Source: Actinomycetota bacterium (lineage in GTDB: Bacteria > Actinomycetota > Actinomycetes > UBA12327). From it: 13,585 nucleotides of DNA. The notes under the pieces were generated by a model. It did not search any database, had not been told where the DNA came from, and saw only the letters and a list, made by a program, of their open reading frames with translations. Positions 6,473 through 13,585 of the stretch are shown here, piece after piece. Each line of letters begins with the position of its first letter. Position 1 is the first letter of the stretch. The DNA is taken from assembly GCA_026392555.1 (NCBI GenBank), contig JAPLBW010000011.1, positions 1-13,585 on the forward strand, in the 5' to 3' direction. A program made the translations under genes and the position numbers.

Positions 6473-7752
6473 GTCAAGAGTTGGCACCTTCGAGCGCTGA
6501 CGTCATCGTCGTTGGCGCTGGGCCGGCTGGCTCCACCACCGCGTATTACTTGGCTCAAGCCGGTCTTGATGTGCTGTTGCTAGAGAAGACTGAGTTTCCT
6601 CGGGAAAAGGTCTGTGGCGATGGCTTGACCCCGCGCGCGGTCAAGCAGCTCATTGATTTAGGCATCGATATCTCTGAGGAAAACGGCTGGATCCGCAACA
6701 AGGGACTGCGCATTGTCGGCGGCGGTCACACTATTGAGATCCCGTGGCCGCAGCTGTCGACCTACCCAGATTTTGGGCTGGTTCGCACGCGTAAGGACTT
6801 TGACCAGGCCCTAGCCGAGCACGCGGTCAAGGCGGGAGCGCACTTGGTGCAAGGCGCCAATGTGCAAGGCCCCATCGTTGACGAGCGCACGGGGCGCATC
6901 ACTGGAGTGCGGGCCAAACTCAAGAGCGCTGACGGAACATTGGGCCCTGAGCAGGAATATCACGCCCCACTGGTGGTCGCGGCCGATGGAAATTCGACGC
7001 GTCTAAGTCTGGCGATGGGCCTGCAAAAGCGCGATGACCGCCCGATGGGTGTGGCTGTTCGCACGTATTACACGAGTCCACGCACCAACGAAGACTGGTT
7101 GGAATCCTGGCTTGAGCTATGGGACGGCGACAAGTTGCTGCCTGGGTACGGCTGGATTTTTGGGGTAGGGGACGGCACGGTTAATGTCGGCTTGGGGATC
7201 TTGAACACCAGTTCGGCTTTTGGCAACGTTGATTACAAGGACCTCCTGGTGCGGTGGCTCGAACAAACACCTGAGGAGTGGGGCTTCCGGGAAGAAAACC
7301 GCACCGAGCCGATTCGTGGCGCGGCGTTGCCGATGGGCTTTAACCGCACGCCGCACTACACCCGCGGGCTGTTGTTGGTTGGCGATGCTGGCGGCATGGT
7401 CAATCCGTTTAACGGTGAAGGCATTGCCTATGCGATGGAATCTGGCGCACTGGCTGCTGAAGCCATCGTTCAAGCCAAGTCACGCCCCACTTTTGCGCAA
7501 GCCGAATTGGCTTTGGCTGGCTATCCCAAAGCCCTGAAGCAGTCCCTGGGTGGTTACTACACCTTGGGTCGTTGGTTCGTGAAGGCGATCGGTAACCCCG
7601 AGATCATGCGACTGGCGACCAAGCACGGTTTGCCGCACCCGCGCGCGATGACCTTGACCCTGAAAATGCTGGCCAACCTGACCGATCCACGCGATGGGGA
7701 CTTCTATGACCATGTGGTTAACACCATGTCGCGGATGGCACCCACGGCATGA
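6469..7752 (+). CDS. menJ: Geranylgeranyl reductase family flavoprotein, MenJ-like menaquinone reductase
   Basis: This 427-residue FAD-dependent oxidoreductase of the geranylgeranyl reductase family has an N-terminal dinucleotide-binding motif VGAGPAG at residues 15-21 and LLLEK at 36-40, the family hallmark FPREKVCGDGLTPRAV at 43-58 (with C49), and a second FAD motif GLLLVGDAGGMVNPFNGEG from about residue 300. In mycobacteria the homologue MenJ saturates one isoprene unit of the menaquinone side chain. Position between menG and nuoA favours this role over archaeal-type lipid or chlorophyll reductases. The start is the GTG at 6469; a G-rich stretch (GGGGCG, 6461-6466) is a poor ribosome site, so coupling to a short upstream ORF is possible. 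A Rex operator about 45 bases upstream suggests redox control. Confidence 0.88.
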   Translation: MSQELAPSSADVIVVGAGPAGSTTAYYLAQAGLDVLLLEKTEFPREKVCGDGLTPRAVKQLIDLGIDISEENGWIRNKGLRIVGGGHTIEIPWPQLSTYPDFGLVRTRKDFDQALAEHAVKAGAHLVQGANVQGPIVDERTGRITGVRAKLKSADGTLGPEQEYHAPLVVAADGNSTRLSLAMGLQKRDDRPMGVAVRTYYTSPRTNEDWLESWLELWDGDKLLPGYGWIFGVGDGTVNVGLGILNTSSAFGNVDYKDLLVRWLEQTPEEWGFREENRTEPIRGAALPMGFNRTPHYTRGLLLVGDAGGMVNPFNGEGIAYAMESGALAAEAIVQAKSRPTFAQAELALAGYPKALKQSLGGYYTLGRWFVKAIGNPEIMRLATKHGLPHPRAMTLTLKMLANLTDPRDGDFYDHVVNTMSRMAPTA

Positions 7753-7781
7753 GTACGCACGCCACAAGTTCTAGGATGGGG

Positions 7782-7871
7782 ATGCGTAAATATGGGGTTT
7801 TGGGCTGCTTGTCGAGCCTAGGTTCACCGCACTTGATCCATTCGATGTCCGAGAGGATGCGCCTGACGTGA
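7782..7871 (+). CDS. Possible 29-codon leader ORF upstream of nuoA
   Basis: An ATG at 7782 opens 29 codons (starting MRKYGVLGCLSSLG, ending SERMRLT) whose TGA (7869-7871) overlaps the nuoA GTG as GTGA. TAGGAT at 7772-7777, five bases before the start when counted from its last T, could be a -10 box, or its AGGA could be a Shine-Dalgarno sequence. The architecture copies that of the short ORF in front of the menJ-like gene. Coding status is uncertain and the peptide is not recognisable. It also carries the nuoA ribosome site. Confidence 0.3.
   Translation: MRKYGVLGCLSSLGSPHLIHSMSERMRLT
7851..7857 (+). promoter_or_regulatory. nuoA ribosome binding site (GAGAGGA)
   Basis: GAGAGGA is the clearest Shine-Dalgarno sequence in the window, ten bases before the GTG at 7868. 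It decides that GTG as the nuoA start, in agreement with the usual N-terminal length of the protein. Confidence 0.6.
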
Positions 7872-8224
7872 ACGTCTACACACCCATTTTGGTGCTCGCC
7901 GCCATTGGCGCCGGTTTTGCACTCTTTTCCATCGTTTCTGGTGCGATTGCTGGGCCTTCGCGCTACAACCGCGCCTTCCTGGACGCCTACGAATGTGGCA
8001 TTGACCCCACCGAGCGCAAGGCCGCCGGCAAGATCCCGATCAAGTATTTCTTGACCGCAATGCTGTTCATTATTTTTGACATCGAAATTGTCTTCTTGTA
8101 CCCGTGGGCCGTGGCTTTTGACAAGCTCGGCCTGTTTGGTTTGATCGAGATGGTGCTGTTTATCTTCACCGTGTTCGTCGCCTACGTGTATGTCTGGCGT
8201 CGTGGTGGATTGGAGTGGGACTAA
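7868..8224 (+). CDS. nuoA: NADH-quinone oxidoreductase subunit A
   Basis: NuoA is a small membrane subunit of NDH-1 at the junction of the peripheral and membrane arms, close to the quinone channel. The 118-residue product has three membrane segments (about 5-27, 60-82 and 88-110). The conserved loop Y41-E-C43-G-x-x-P lies between the first two, and the KYFLTAMLFIIFDIEIVFLYPWA block holds the conserved acidic residues (D71, E73). C43 corresponds to the ND3 loop cysteine exposed in the active/deactive transition of mitochondrial complex I. nuoB follows after three bases. Confidence 0.96.
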   Translation: MNVYTPILVLAAIGAGFALFSIVSGAIAGPSRYNRAFLDAYECGIDPTERKAAGKIPIKYFLTAMLFIIFDIEIVFLYPWAVAFDKLGLFGLIEMVLFIFTVFVAYVYVWRRGGLEWD

Positions 8225-8227
8225 CTC

Positions 8228-8782
8228 ATGGGTCTTGAAGAAAAACTCCCCAGTGGAGTCCTGCTCACCACGGTAGAAGGACTTGCGGGCTACATGCGCA
8301 AGAACTCCCTGTGGCCTGCCACCTTTGGACTGGCCTGTTGTGCCATCGAAATGATGACCACGGGTGCTGGTCGCTACGACCTCGCGCGCTTTGGAATGGA
8401 AGTCTTCCGCGCTTCGCCACGTCAGGCTGACTTGATGATCGTCGCCGGTCGCGTCAGCCAAAAAATGGCTCCTGTTTTGCGCACGATCTACGACCAAATG
8501 GCTGAACCCAAGTGGGTCTTGGCGATGGGTGTGTGTGCCAGTAGTGGTGGCATGTTCAACAACTACGCGATCGTGCAAGGCGTCGACCACGTTGTGCCAG
8601 TGGACATGTACCTGCCGGGCTGCCCACCTCGTCCGGAAATGTTGATGGACGCCATCTTGAAGTTGCACGAAAAGATTGCCGTCGAGAAGCTGGGTGTGCA
8701 CAAGGTTCGCGAGGATCTCGCACTCGAACGTTCCGCACTGTTGGCTGAACCCACGTCCGCCATGAAGGGTTTGCTGTCATGA
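8228..8782 (+). CDS. nuoB: NADH-quinone oxidoreductase subunit B
   Basis: NuoB carries cluster N2, the last [4Fe-4S] centre, which passes electrons to menaquinone. The four ligands are visible: the tandem C37-C38 (GLACCAIEMM), C103 (GVCASSGGMF) and C132 (YLPGCPPRPE). Length is 184 residues, normal for actinobacteria. The ATG at 8228 has a GGAGTGGGA stretch at the end of nuoA as its ribosome site. The stop overlaps the nuoC start as ATGA. Confidence 0.97.
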   Translation: MGLEEKLPSGVLLTTVEGLAGYMRKNSLWPATFGLACCAIEMMTTGAGRYDLARFGMEVFRASPRQADLMIVAGRVSQKMAPVLRTIYDQMAEPKWVLAMGVCASSGGMFNNYAIVQGVDHVVPVDMYLPGCPPRPEMLMDAILKLHEKIAVEKLGVHKVREDLALERSALLAEPTSAMKGLLS

Positions 8783-9387
8783 ACGGCGACACCTCCGGCT
8801 ACGGCGGCTTGGTTGTCAAGTCCGAACCCATAGCGGCAGCCGATCGCCCCTTCGGTGGCGCTTTTGACTCCATCGCCGATGCGATTGAAGCGGCTCTGCC
8901 CAATCACGCGCAGGCCATCAAAGGCATCGTCATAGATCGCGATCAGATGACCATTCAGGTCAAGCGTGAACACCTGGTTGAAGTCGCACAAGCTCTGCGC
9001 GACGACGCCGCTTTGCGCTTTGAGATGTGCCTGGGTGTCAGCGGGGTGCACTTCCCCGAACAAGTCGGTGCCGAACTCCACGCGCACTACCCGCTGCTCT
9101 CGATCACGCACAACCGTCGTGTGTTCCTTGAGGTCACTGCGCCTGACGCCGACCCCGTCATCCCGTCGCTGATTTCGGTGTACCCGACCAATGACTGGCA
9201 CGAGCGCGAAACCTACGACTTCTTTGGAATTATCTTTTCGGGTCACCCGCACTTAACGCGTATTCAAATGCCAGACGACTGGATGGGTCACCCGCAGCGC
9301 AAGGACTATCCGCTCGGTGGCATTCCGGTGGAATTCAAGGGCGCACAAATCGATCCGCCAGACCAGCGGAGGTCGTACAACAAATGA
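8779..9387 (+). CDS. nuoC: NADH-quinone oxidoreductase subunit C
   Basis: NuoC is a hydrophilic structural subunit of the connecting module of NDH-1, packed on NuoD and NuoB, without cofactors. The 202-residue protein carries the family signature NDWHERETYDFFGIIFSGHP (residues 138-157), then DDWMGHPQRKDYPLGG (166-181) and the C-terminal DQRRSY. It is a separate gene here rather than the NuoCD fusion of E. coli. Both ends overlap neighbours through ATGA (8779-8782 and 9384-9387), indicating translational coupling. Confidence 0.96.
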   Translation: MNGDTSGYGGLVVKSEPIAAADRPFGGAFDSIADAIEAALPNHAQAIKGIVIDRDQMTIQVKREHLVEVAQALRDDAALRFEMCLGVSGVHFPEQVGAELHAHYPLLSITHNRRVFLEVTAPDADPVIPSLISVYPTNDWHERETYDFFGIIFSGHPHLTRIQMPDDWMGHPQRKDYPLGGIPVEFKGAQIDPPDQRRSYNK

Positions 9388-10727
9388 CAACTTTTAGTGA
9401 CAGCGATCCTCGCGTGGCCGATGAGCGCAACACCACCGAAGGCAAAGTCTTTACGGTTCAGGGAAATGACTGGGACGAGTTGTTGCATGACTTGTCCAGC
9501 ACCCCGGCCCAAGATCGCATCATCGTCAACATGGGCCCGCAACACCCGTCCACTCATGGTGTGCTGCGTTTGATCCTGGAACTCGATGGCGAAACCGTGA
9601 CCGAAGCGCGCTGTGGCATTGGCTACTTGCACACCGGTATTGAAAAGAACATGGAGTTCCGTAACTGGACTCAAGGCGTGACTTTTGTTACGCGGATGGA
9701 CTACCTGTCACCGTTTTTCAATGAGACCGCGTACTGCCTTGGTGTGGAGAAGTTGCTGGGAGTCACGGACCAGATTCCTGAGCGCGCCAACGTCATCCGC
9801 GTGATGATGATGGAACTCAACCGCATTTCGTCGCACCTAGTGTGTTTGGCCACTGGTGGCATGGAGCTCGGCGCTCTGACGGCCATGACCTTTGGGTTCC
9901 GTGAGCGCGAACTTGTCCTTGATGTGTTCGAAATGATCACGGGACTGCGCATGAACCACGCGTACATCCGCCCGGGTGGATTGGCTCAGGACCTGCCCGA
10001 AGGTGCCGAGCAAAAAGTGCGCGAACTACTGAAGATGTTGCCGGGTCGCTTGAAGGACACCGCTGACCTGCTGGTCGACAACGCGATTTGGAAGGGCCGC
10101 ACGGTTGGTGTGGGCACCTTGGACCTTGCAGGTTGCATGGCGCTGGGAATTACTGGACCGATTTTGCGGTCAACTGGATTGCCACACGACCTGCGCAAGT
10201 CGCAGCCTTACTGCGGTTACGAAAACTATGAGTTTGATGTGCCGGTTCAAACCAGCGCGGATGCGTATGGGCGCTTCTTGATTCGCATTGCTGAAATGGG
10301 CGAGTCCATGAAGATCGTGGAGCAGTGCTTGGATCGCCTCAAGCCCGGACCGGTGATGATTGAAGACAAGAAGATCGCGTGGCCTGCACAACTTTCGCAC
10401 GGTGCCGATGGAACAGGTAACAGTTTTGAACATATTCGCCAAATCATGGGAACGTCCATGGAAGCTTTGATCCACCACTTCAAGTTGGTCACCGAAGGCT
10501 TCAAGGTTCCTGCCGGTCAGGCCTATACAGCCGTTGAATCACCGCGCGGTGAGCTCGGTGTTCACCTCGTCAGCGATGGCGGTACCCGTCCTTACCGCGT
10601 GCACTTCCGCGATCCAAGTTTCACGAATCTCCAAGCCACCGCCGCCATGTGCGAAGGTGGGCAAATCGCTGATGTGGTGGCCGCGGTCGCCAGTATTGAT
10701 CCTGTGATGGGTGGTGTCGACCGCTAA
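9384..10727 (+). CDS. nuoD: NADH-quinone oxidoreductase subunit D
   Basis: NuoD (49-kDa subunit family, related to hydrogenase large subunits) forms the menaquinone site together with NuoB. The 447-residue protein has NMGPQHPSTHGVLR at residues 49-62; H58 and Y107 (MDYLSPF) correspond to Nqo4 His38 and Tyr87 of Thermus, which contact the quinone head group. GIGYLHTGIEKNME follows at 78-91, and the conserved end DPVMGGVDR is intact. An N-terminal extension of about 45 polar residues precedes the core. The stop TAA shares its last base with the nuoE ATG (TAATG). Confidence 0.97.
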   Translation: MTTFSDSDPRVADERNTTEGKVFTVQGNDWDELLHDLSSTPAQDRIIVNMGPQHPSTHGVLRLILELDGETVTEARCGIGYLHTGIEKNMEFRNWTQGVTFVTRMDYLSPFFNETAYCLGVEKLLGVTDQIPERANVIRVMMMELNRISSHLVCLATGGMELGALTAMTFGFRERELVLDVFEMITGLRMNHAYIRPGGLAQDLPEGAEQKVRELLKMLPGRLKDTADLLVDNAIWKGRTVGVGTLDLAGCMALGITGPILRSTGLPHDLRKSQPYCGYENYEFDVPVQTSADAYGRFLIRIAEMGESMKIVEQCLDRLKPGPVMIEDKKIAWPAQLSHGADGTGNSFEHIRQIMGTSMEALIHHFKLVTEGFKVPAGQAYTAVESPRGELGVHLVSDGGTRPYRVHFRDPSFTNLQATAAMCEGGQIADVVAAVASIDPVMGGVDR

Positions 10728-11383
10728 TGGCGTTGACCGAAAAAACTCGCGCTGAAATGCGCGAGATCATGGCGCGATACCCACAAGCCCGCTCGGGGTT
10801 GCTGCCGATGTTGCACTTGGTGCAATCCGAAGAGGGCTACGTCACTCCTGAGGGTATTGAAATGTGCGCCGCAGAGTTGGGGATTACCGCTGCGGAAGTC
10901 ACCGGGGTTGTGACGTTTTACACGATGTACAAACGTCGGGCGATGGGTAAGCACCACGTCGGTGTGTGTACCAACAGCTTGTGCGCGATCATGGGTGGCG
11001 ACGCAATTTTTGCTCAACTCAAGGATCACCTCGGTGTGGGCAACGACCAGACCACTCCTGATGGCCAAATTACGTTGGAACACATTGAGTGTCAGGCTGC
11101 CTGCGACTTTGCACCGGTGCTGACCATCGACTGGGAGTTCTTTGACAACCAGACTCCCGGCTCGGCAATTGATTTGATGAATGACTTGATCGCTAATCGC
11201 GAAGTGAAGTCCACGCGTGGACCGGTCATCACATCGTGGCGCGATAACGAGCGCTTGTTTGCTGGATTTGCTGACGGCAAGGTCAATGAAGGCCCGGCTG
11301 CTGGCGAAGCATCATTGCTCGGCTTGAAGTTGGCCAAGGAACGTGGCGACTCCATTCCGGCTAACCCAGGAGCGGACGCCTGA
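10727..11383 (+). CDS. nuoE: NADH-quinone oxidoreductase subunit E
   Basis: NuoE (24-kDa subunit) belongs to the NADH-oxidising module and binds the [2Fe-2S] centre N1a. Ligands are C81-x4-C86 (VCTNSLCAIMGG) and C122-x3-C126 (ECQAACDFAP). The N-terminal helical part contains YPQARSGLLPMLHLVQ. At 218 residues it has a roughly 50-residue C-terminal tail beyond the thioredoxin-like fold, as is common in actinobacteria. It starts inside the nuoD stop and ends with TGATG shared with nuoF. Confidence 0.96.
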   Translation: MALTEKTRAEMREIMARYPQARSGLLPMLHLVQSEEGYVTPEGIEMCAAELGITAAEVTGVVTFYTMYKRRAMGKHHVGVCTNSLCAIMGGDAIFAQLKDHLGVGNDQTTPDGQITLEHIECQAACDFAPVLTIDWEFFDNQTPGSAIDLMNDLIANREVKSTRGPVITSWRDNERLFAGFADGKVNEGPAAGEASLLGLKLAKERGDSIPANPGADA

Positions 11384-12690
11384 TGGCCACTATTACTCCA
11401 GTCCTGACTGCGTACTGGGACGAACCCGACGCCTTCACTTACGCGGGCTATACCCGACACAACGGATACCAGGCTTCGCGCAAGGCGCTGACCACGATGC
11501 AGCCTGAGGACGTAATTCAAACCGTCAAGGATTCAGGTCTTCGCGGTCGCGGTGGCGCAGGATTTCCTACCGGCATGAAGTGGGGCTTTATCCCGCAGGG
11601 CGATAACAAGCCGCACTACTTCGTCGTCAATGCCGACGAGTCCGAACCCGGTACGTGCAAAGACATCCCGTTGATGATGGCCAACCCACACGTCCTGGTT
11701 GAGGGCGTCATCATCGGCGCGTATGCCATTCGCTCAAACCACGCCTTCATTTACATTCGTGGCGAGGTGCCTCACGTCTTGCGTCGTGTGCAAGCTGCAG
11801 TTGCTGAGGCCTATGCCAATGGTGAATTGGGCAAGAACATTCACGGCAGCGGTTATGACCTTGAGTTGACCGTTCATGCCGGTGCCGGTGCCTACATCTG
11901 TGGTGAAGAAACCGCGTTGCTGGATTCGCTTGAGGGATACCGCGGTCAGCCTCGCCTGCGTCCGCCGTTCCCGGCTGTTGCTGGTTTGTATGCCTGCCCC
12001 ACCGTGGTCAACAACGTCGAGTCAGTGGCGAGCGTTCCTTCCATCATCGCTAACGGCATCGAATGGTTCGGCAAGTTCGGCACCGAAAAGTCCAAGGGTT
12101 TCACGTTGTACTCACTCTCGGGCCATGTGAAGAACCCTGGACAAATTGAGGCACCGCTGGGAATCACCTTGCGCGAGCTGCTTGACCTTGCTGGCGGTAT
12201 GCGCGAGGGCAGCACGCTGAAGTTTTGGACGCCGGGCGGATCGTCGACGCCGATCTTGACGGCAGACCACCTCGATGTTCCGTTGGACTACGAGAGCGTC
12301 GCTGAAGCTGGTTCGATGTTGGGCACCAAGGCCTTGCAGATCTTCGACCAAACCACATCGGTGGTTCGATGCGTCTTGCGTTGGACCGAGTTTTACAAGC
12401 ACGAGTCCTGTGGCAAGTGCACTCCATGTCGCGAGGGCACGTGGTGGCTGCAGCAGATCATGGAGCGCATCGAACAGGGCAAGGGCACGGAAGAAGACAT
12501 TGAGAAGTTGCTCGACCTGTGCGACAACATCATGGGTCGATCTTTTTGTGCACTCGGTGACGGAGCGACCAGCCCGATCACCTCGGCCATTGAGTACTTC
12601 CGTGACGAGTTCATCGCCGGTACGCACACGCCGGCATGGGAGTTGTTCCCCTATGAGGCCTCCGCACTGTTCGCAGGAGCAAACGCATGA
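11383..12690 (+). CDS. nuoF: NADH-quinone oxidoreductase subunit F (FMN, NADH site)
   Basis: NuoF (51-kDa subunit) oxidises NADH through FMN and passes electrons to [4Fe-4S] cluster N3. The FMN/NADH motifs are GLRGRGGAGFPTGMKWGF (residues 52-69), NADESEPGTCKD (83-94) and GAGAYICGEETALLDSLEG (167-185). The N3 ligands are C343, C346 and C349 (ESCGKCTPCREG) and C389 (SFCALGD). Its 435-residue length is normal. The start overlaps the nuoE stop (TGATG) and the stop overlaps nuoG (ATGA). Confidence 0.97.
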   Translation: MATITPVLTAYWDEPDAFTYAGYTRHNGYQASRKALTTMQPEDVIQTVKDSGLRGRGGAGFPTGMKWGFIPQGDNKPHYFVVNADESEPGTCKDIPLMMANPHVLVEGVIIGAYAIRSNHAFIYIRGEVPHVLRRVQAAVAEAYANGELGKNIHGSGYDLELTVHAGAGAYICGEETALLDSLEGYRGQPRLRPPFPAVAGLYACPTVVNNVESVASVPSIIANGIEWFGKFGTEKSKGFTLYSLSGHVKNPGQIEAPLGITLRELLDLAGGMREGSTLKFWTPGGSSTPILTADHLDVPLDYESVAEAGSMLGTKALQIFDQTTSVVRCVLRWTEFYKHESCGKCTPCREGTWWLQQIMERIEQGKGTEEDIEKLLDLCDNIMGRSFCALGDGATSPITSAIEYFRDEFIAGTHTPAWELFPYEASALFAGANA

Positions 12691-13585
12691 CCATGACTAC
12701 TGGCGCGTCATCTGACGTCGCCGTTTCCACTGACTTGGTCAACATCACCATTGATGGTGTGCACCTGAGTGTGCCCAAGGGCACGCTGGTCATTCGCGCT
12801 GCTGAGCAAATCGGCATCGAGATTCCACGTTTTTGTGATCACCCGCTGCTGGACCCGGTTGGGGCTTGTCGCCAGTGCTTGGTTGAGGTCGTAGGACAGC
12901 GCAAGCCGTTGACTTCTTGCACGACCACGGTTGCTGAAGGCATGGTCGTACTGACGCAGCAGACCTCAGCGGTTGCTGAAAAGGCGCAAAACGGTGTCAT
13001 GGAATTGCTCTTGATTAACCACCCGCTGGATTGCCCGGTGTGTGACAAGGGTGGGGAATGCCCGTTACAAAACCAAGCGATGAGCAATGGTCAGTCCGAA
13101 TCTCGTTTTGAAGGTTTCAAGCGCACCTTCGAAAAGCCGATCAACATTTCGGCACAGGTTCTGCTTGATCGTGAACGGTGTGTTCTGTGTGCGCGTTGCA
13201 CGCGCTTTAGCGAGCAGATTGCGGGCGACCCGTTCATTGAAATGCTCGATCGTGGCGCGCTCCAACAAGTCGGTATTTACGAAAACCAGCCTTTTGAGTC
13301 TTATTTCTCGGGCAACACGATTCAGATTTGCCCCGTGGGTGCGCTGACCAGCTCGGCTTATCGATTCCGCGCTCGTCCCTTTGACCTGGTTTCCACGCCA
13401 ACAGCCTGTGAGCACTGCGCTTCGGGTTGTTCGCTACGTACAGACCACCGTCGTGGCAAGGTCGTGCGCCGCCTGGCCATCAACGAGACCGAAGTCAACG
13501 AAGAGTGGAACTGCGACAAGGGCCGCTTTGCGTTCTCGTCATCCACCGGTGCCGACCGCATCACGACCCCGTTGGTGCGCGATGC
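12687..13585 (+). CDS. nuoG: NADH-quinone oxidoreductase subunit G (3' partial)
   Basis: The frame is open from the ATG at 12687 to the window edge (299 codons), giving the N-terminal iron-sulfur part of NuoG (75-kDa subunit). Ligand sets are all visible: [2Fe-2S] N1b at C50, C61, C64 and C78; N5 with its histidine at H112, C116, C119 and C125; N4 at C165, C168, C171 and C215; and the orphan N7 at C241, C244, C248 and C276 (C-x2-C-x3-C-x27-C). The molybdopterin-like domain that should follow lies outside the window. The ATG at 12687 overlaps the nuoF stop as ATGA; a second ATG two codons later (12693) is a possible alternative start. Confidence 0.96.
   Translation, partial: MTMTTGASSDVAVSTDLVNITIDGVHLSVPKGTLVIRAAEQIGIEIPRFCDHPLLDPVGACRQCLVEVVGQRKPLTSCTTTVAEGMVVLTQQTSAVAEKAQNGVMELLLINHPLDCPVCDKGGECPLQNQAMSNGQSESRFEGFKRTFEKPINISAQVLLDRERCVLCARCTRFSEQIAGDPFIEMLDRGALQQVGIYENQPFESYFSGNTIQICPVGALTSSAYRFRARPFDLVSTPTACEHCASGCSLRTDHRRGKVVRRLAINETEVNEEWNCDKGRFAFSSSTGADRITTPLVRD

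Noticed and set aside
7809..7830. TTGTCGA ... TTCACCG upstream of nuoA as a second Rex operator
   Set aside because: Each half-site has two mismatches and the spacer is seven bases instead of four.
7718..8701. Long minus-strand open frame (327 codons) opposite nuoA and nuoB
   Set aside because: It lies wholly over strongly conserved nuo genes, is His/Gln/Asp-rich without recognisable motifs, and is a codon-bias shadow.

Overview
The window comes from an actinobacterium with mid-to-high 50s GC that makes menaquinone by the futalosine route and respires with a full NDH-1 (complex I). The evidence is a MqnC-type radical SAM enzyme, an aminodeoxyfutalosine-deaminase-like amidohydrolase, a MenG methyltransferase, a MenJ-like geranylgeranyl reductase and the start of a nuoA-G operon, all on the plus strand and in an order I recall from Streptomyces and Acidothermus relatives. 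Frequent GTG starts, TAnnnT -10 boxes placed exactly for leaderless transcripts, and a Rex-type operator also fit Actinomycetota. I cannot name the genus.

Layout: (1) 1-1558 is the 3' part of a large secreted Ser/Thr/Gly-rich surface protein with five cysteine pairs and a WxL-like C-terminus, closed by a strong GC-rich hairpin at 1606-1637. (2) 1726-2904 is mqnC, with a leaderless-type promoter. (3) 2953-4334 is a polytopic membrane protein split by a frameshift near 3935-3960. (4) 4344-6358 holds the deaminase-like mqnX and menG, which overlap by ATGA; a hairpin covers the menG stop. (5) 6391-7752 is a -10 box, a near-perfect Rex operator and the menJ-like reductase. (6) 7868-13585 is nuoA, B, C, D, E, F and the first 299 codons of nuoG, tightly overlapped. 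There are no RNA genes, insertion sequences or CRISPR arrays, and no gene-free stretch longer than 300 bases.

Functionally, MqnX and MqnC act in the early futalosine branch, MenG methylates demethylmenaquinone, the MenJ-like reductase saturates an isoprene unit of the side chain, and NDH-1 reduces the finished quinone with electrons from NADH. A Rex (NADH/NAD+ sensor) site in front of the reductase would tie quinone tailoring, and perhaps nuo transcription, to redox state. Most of the window is conserved respiratory machinery. I see no new multi-gene system. The points worth a second look are regulatory (Rex site, leaderless promoters, two matching small leader ORFs) and the unusual surface protein.
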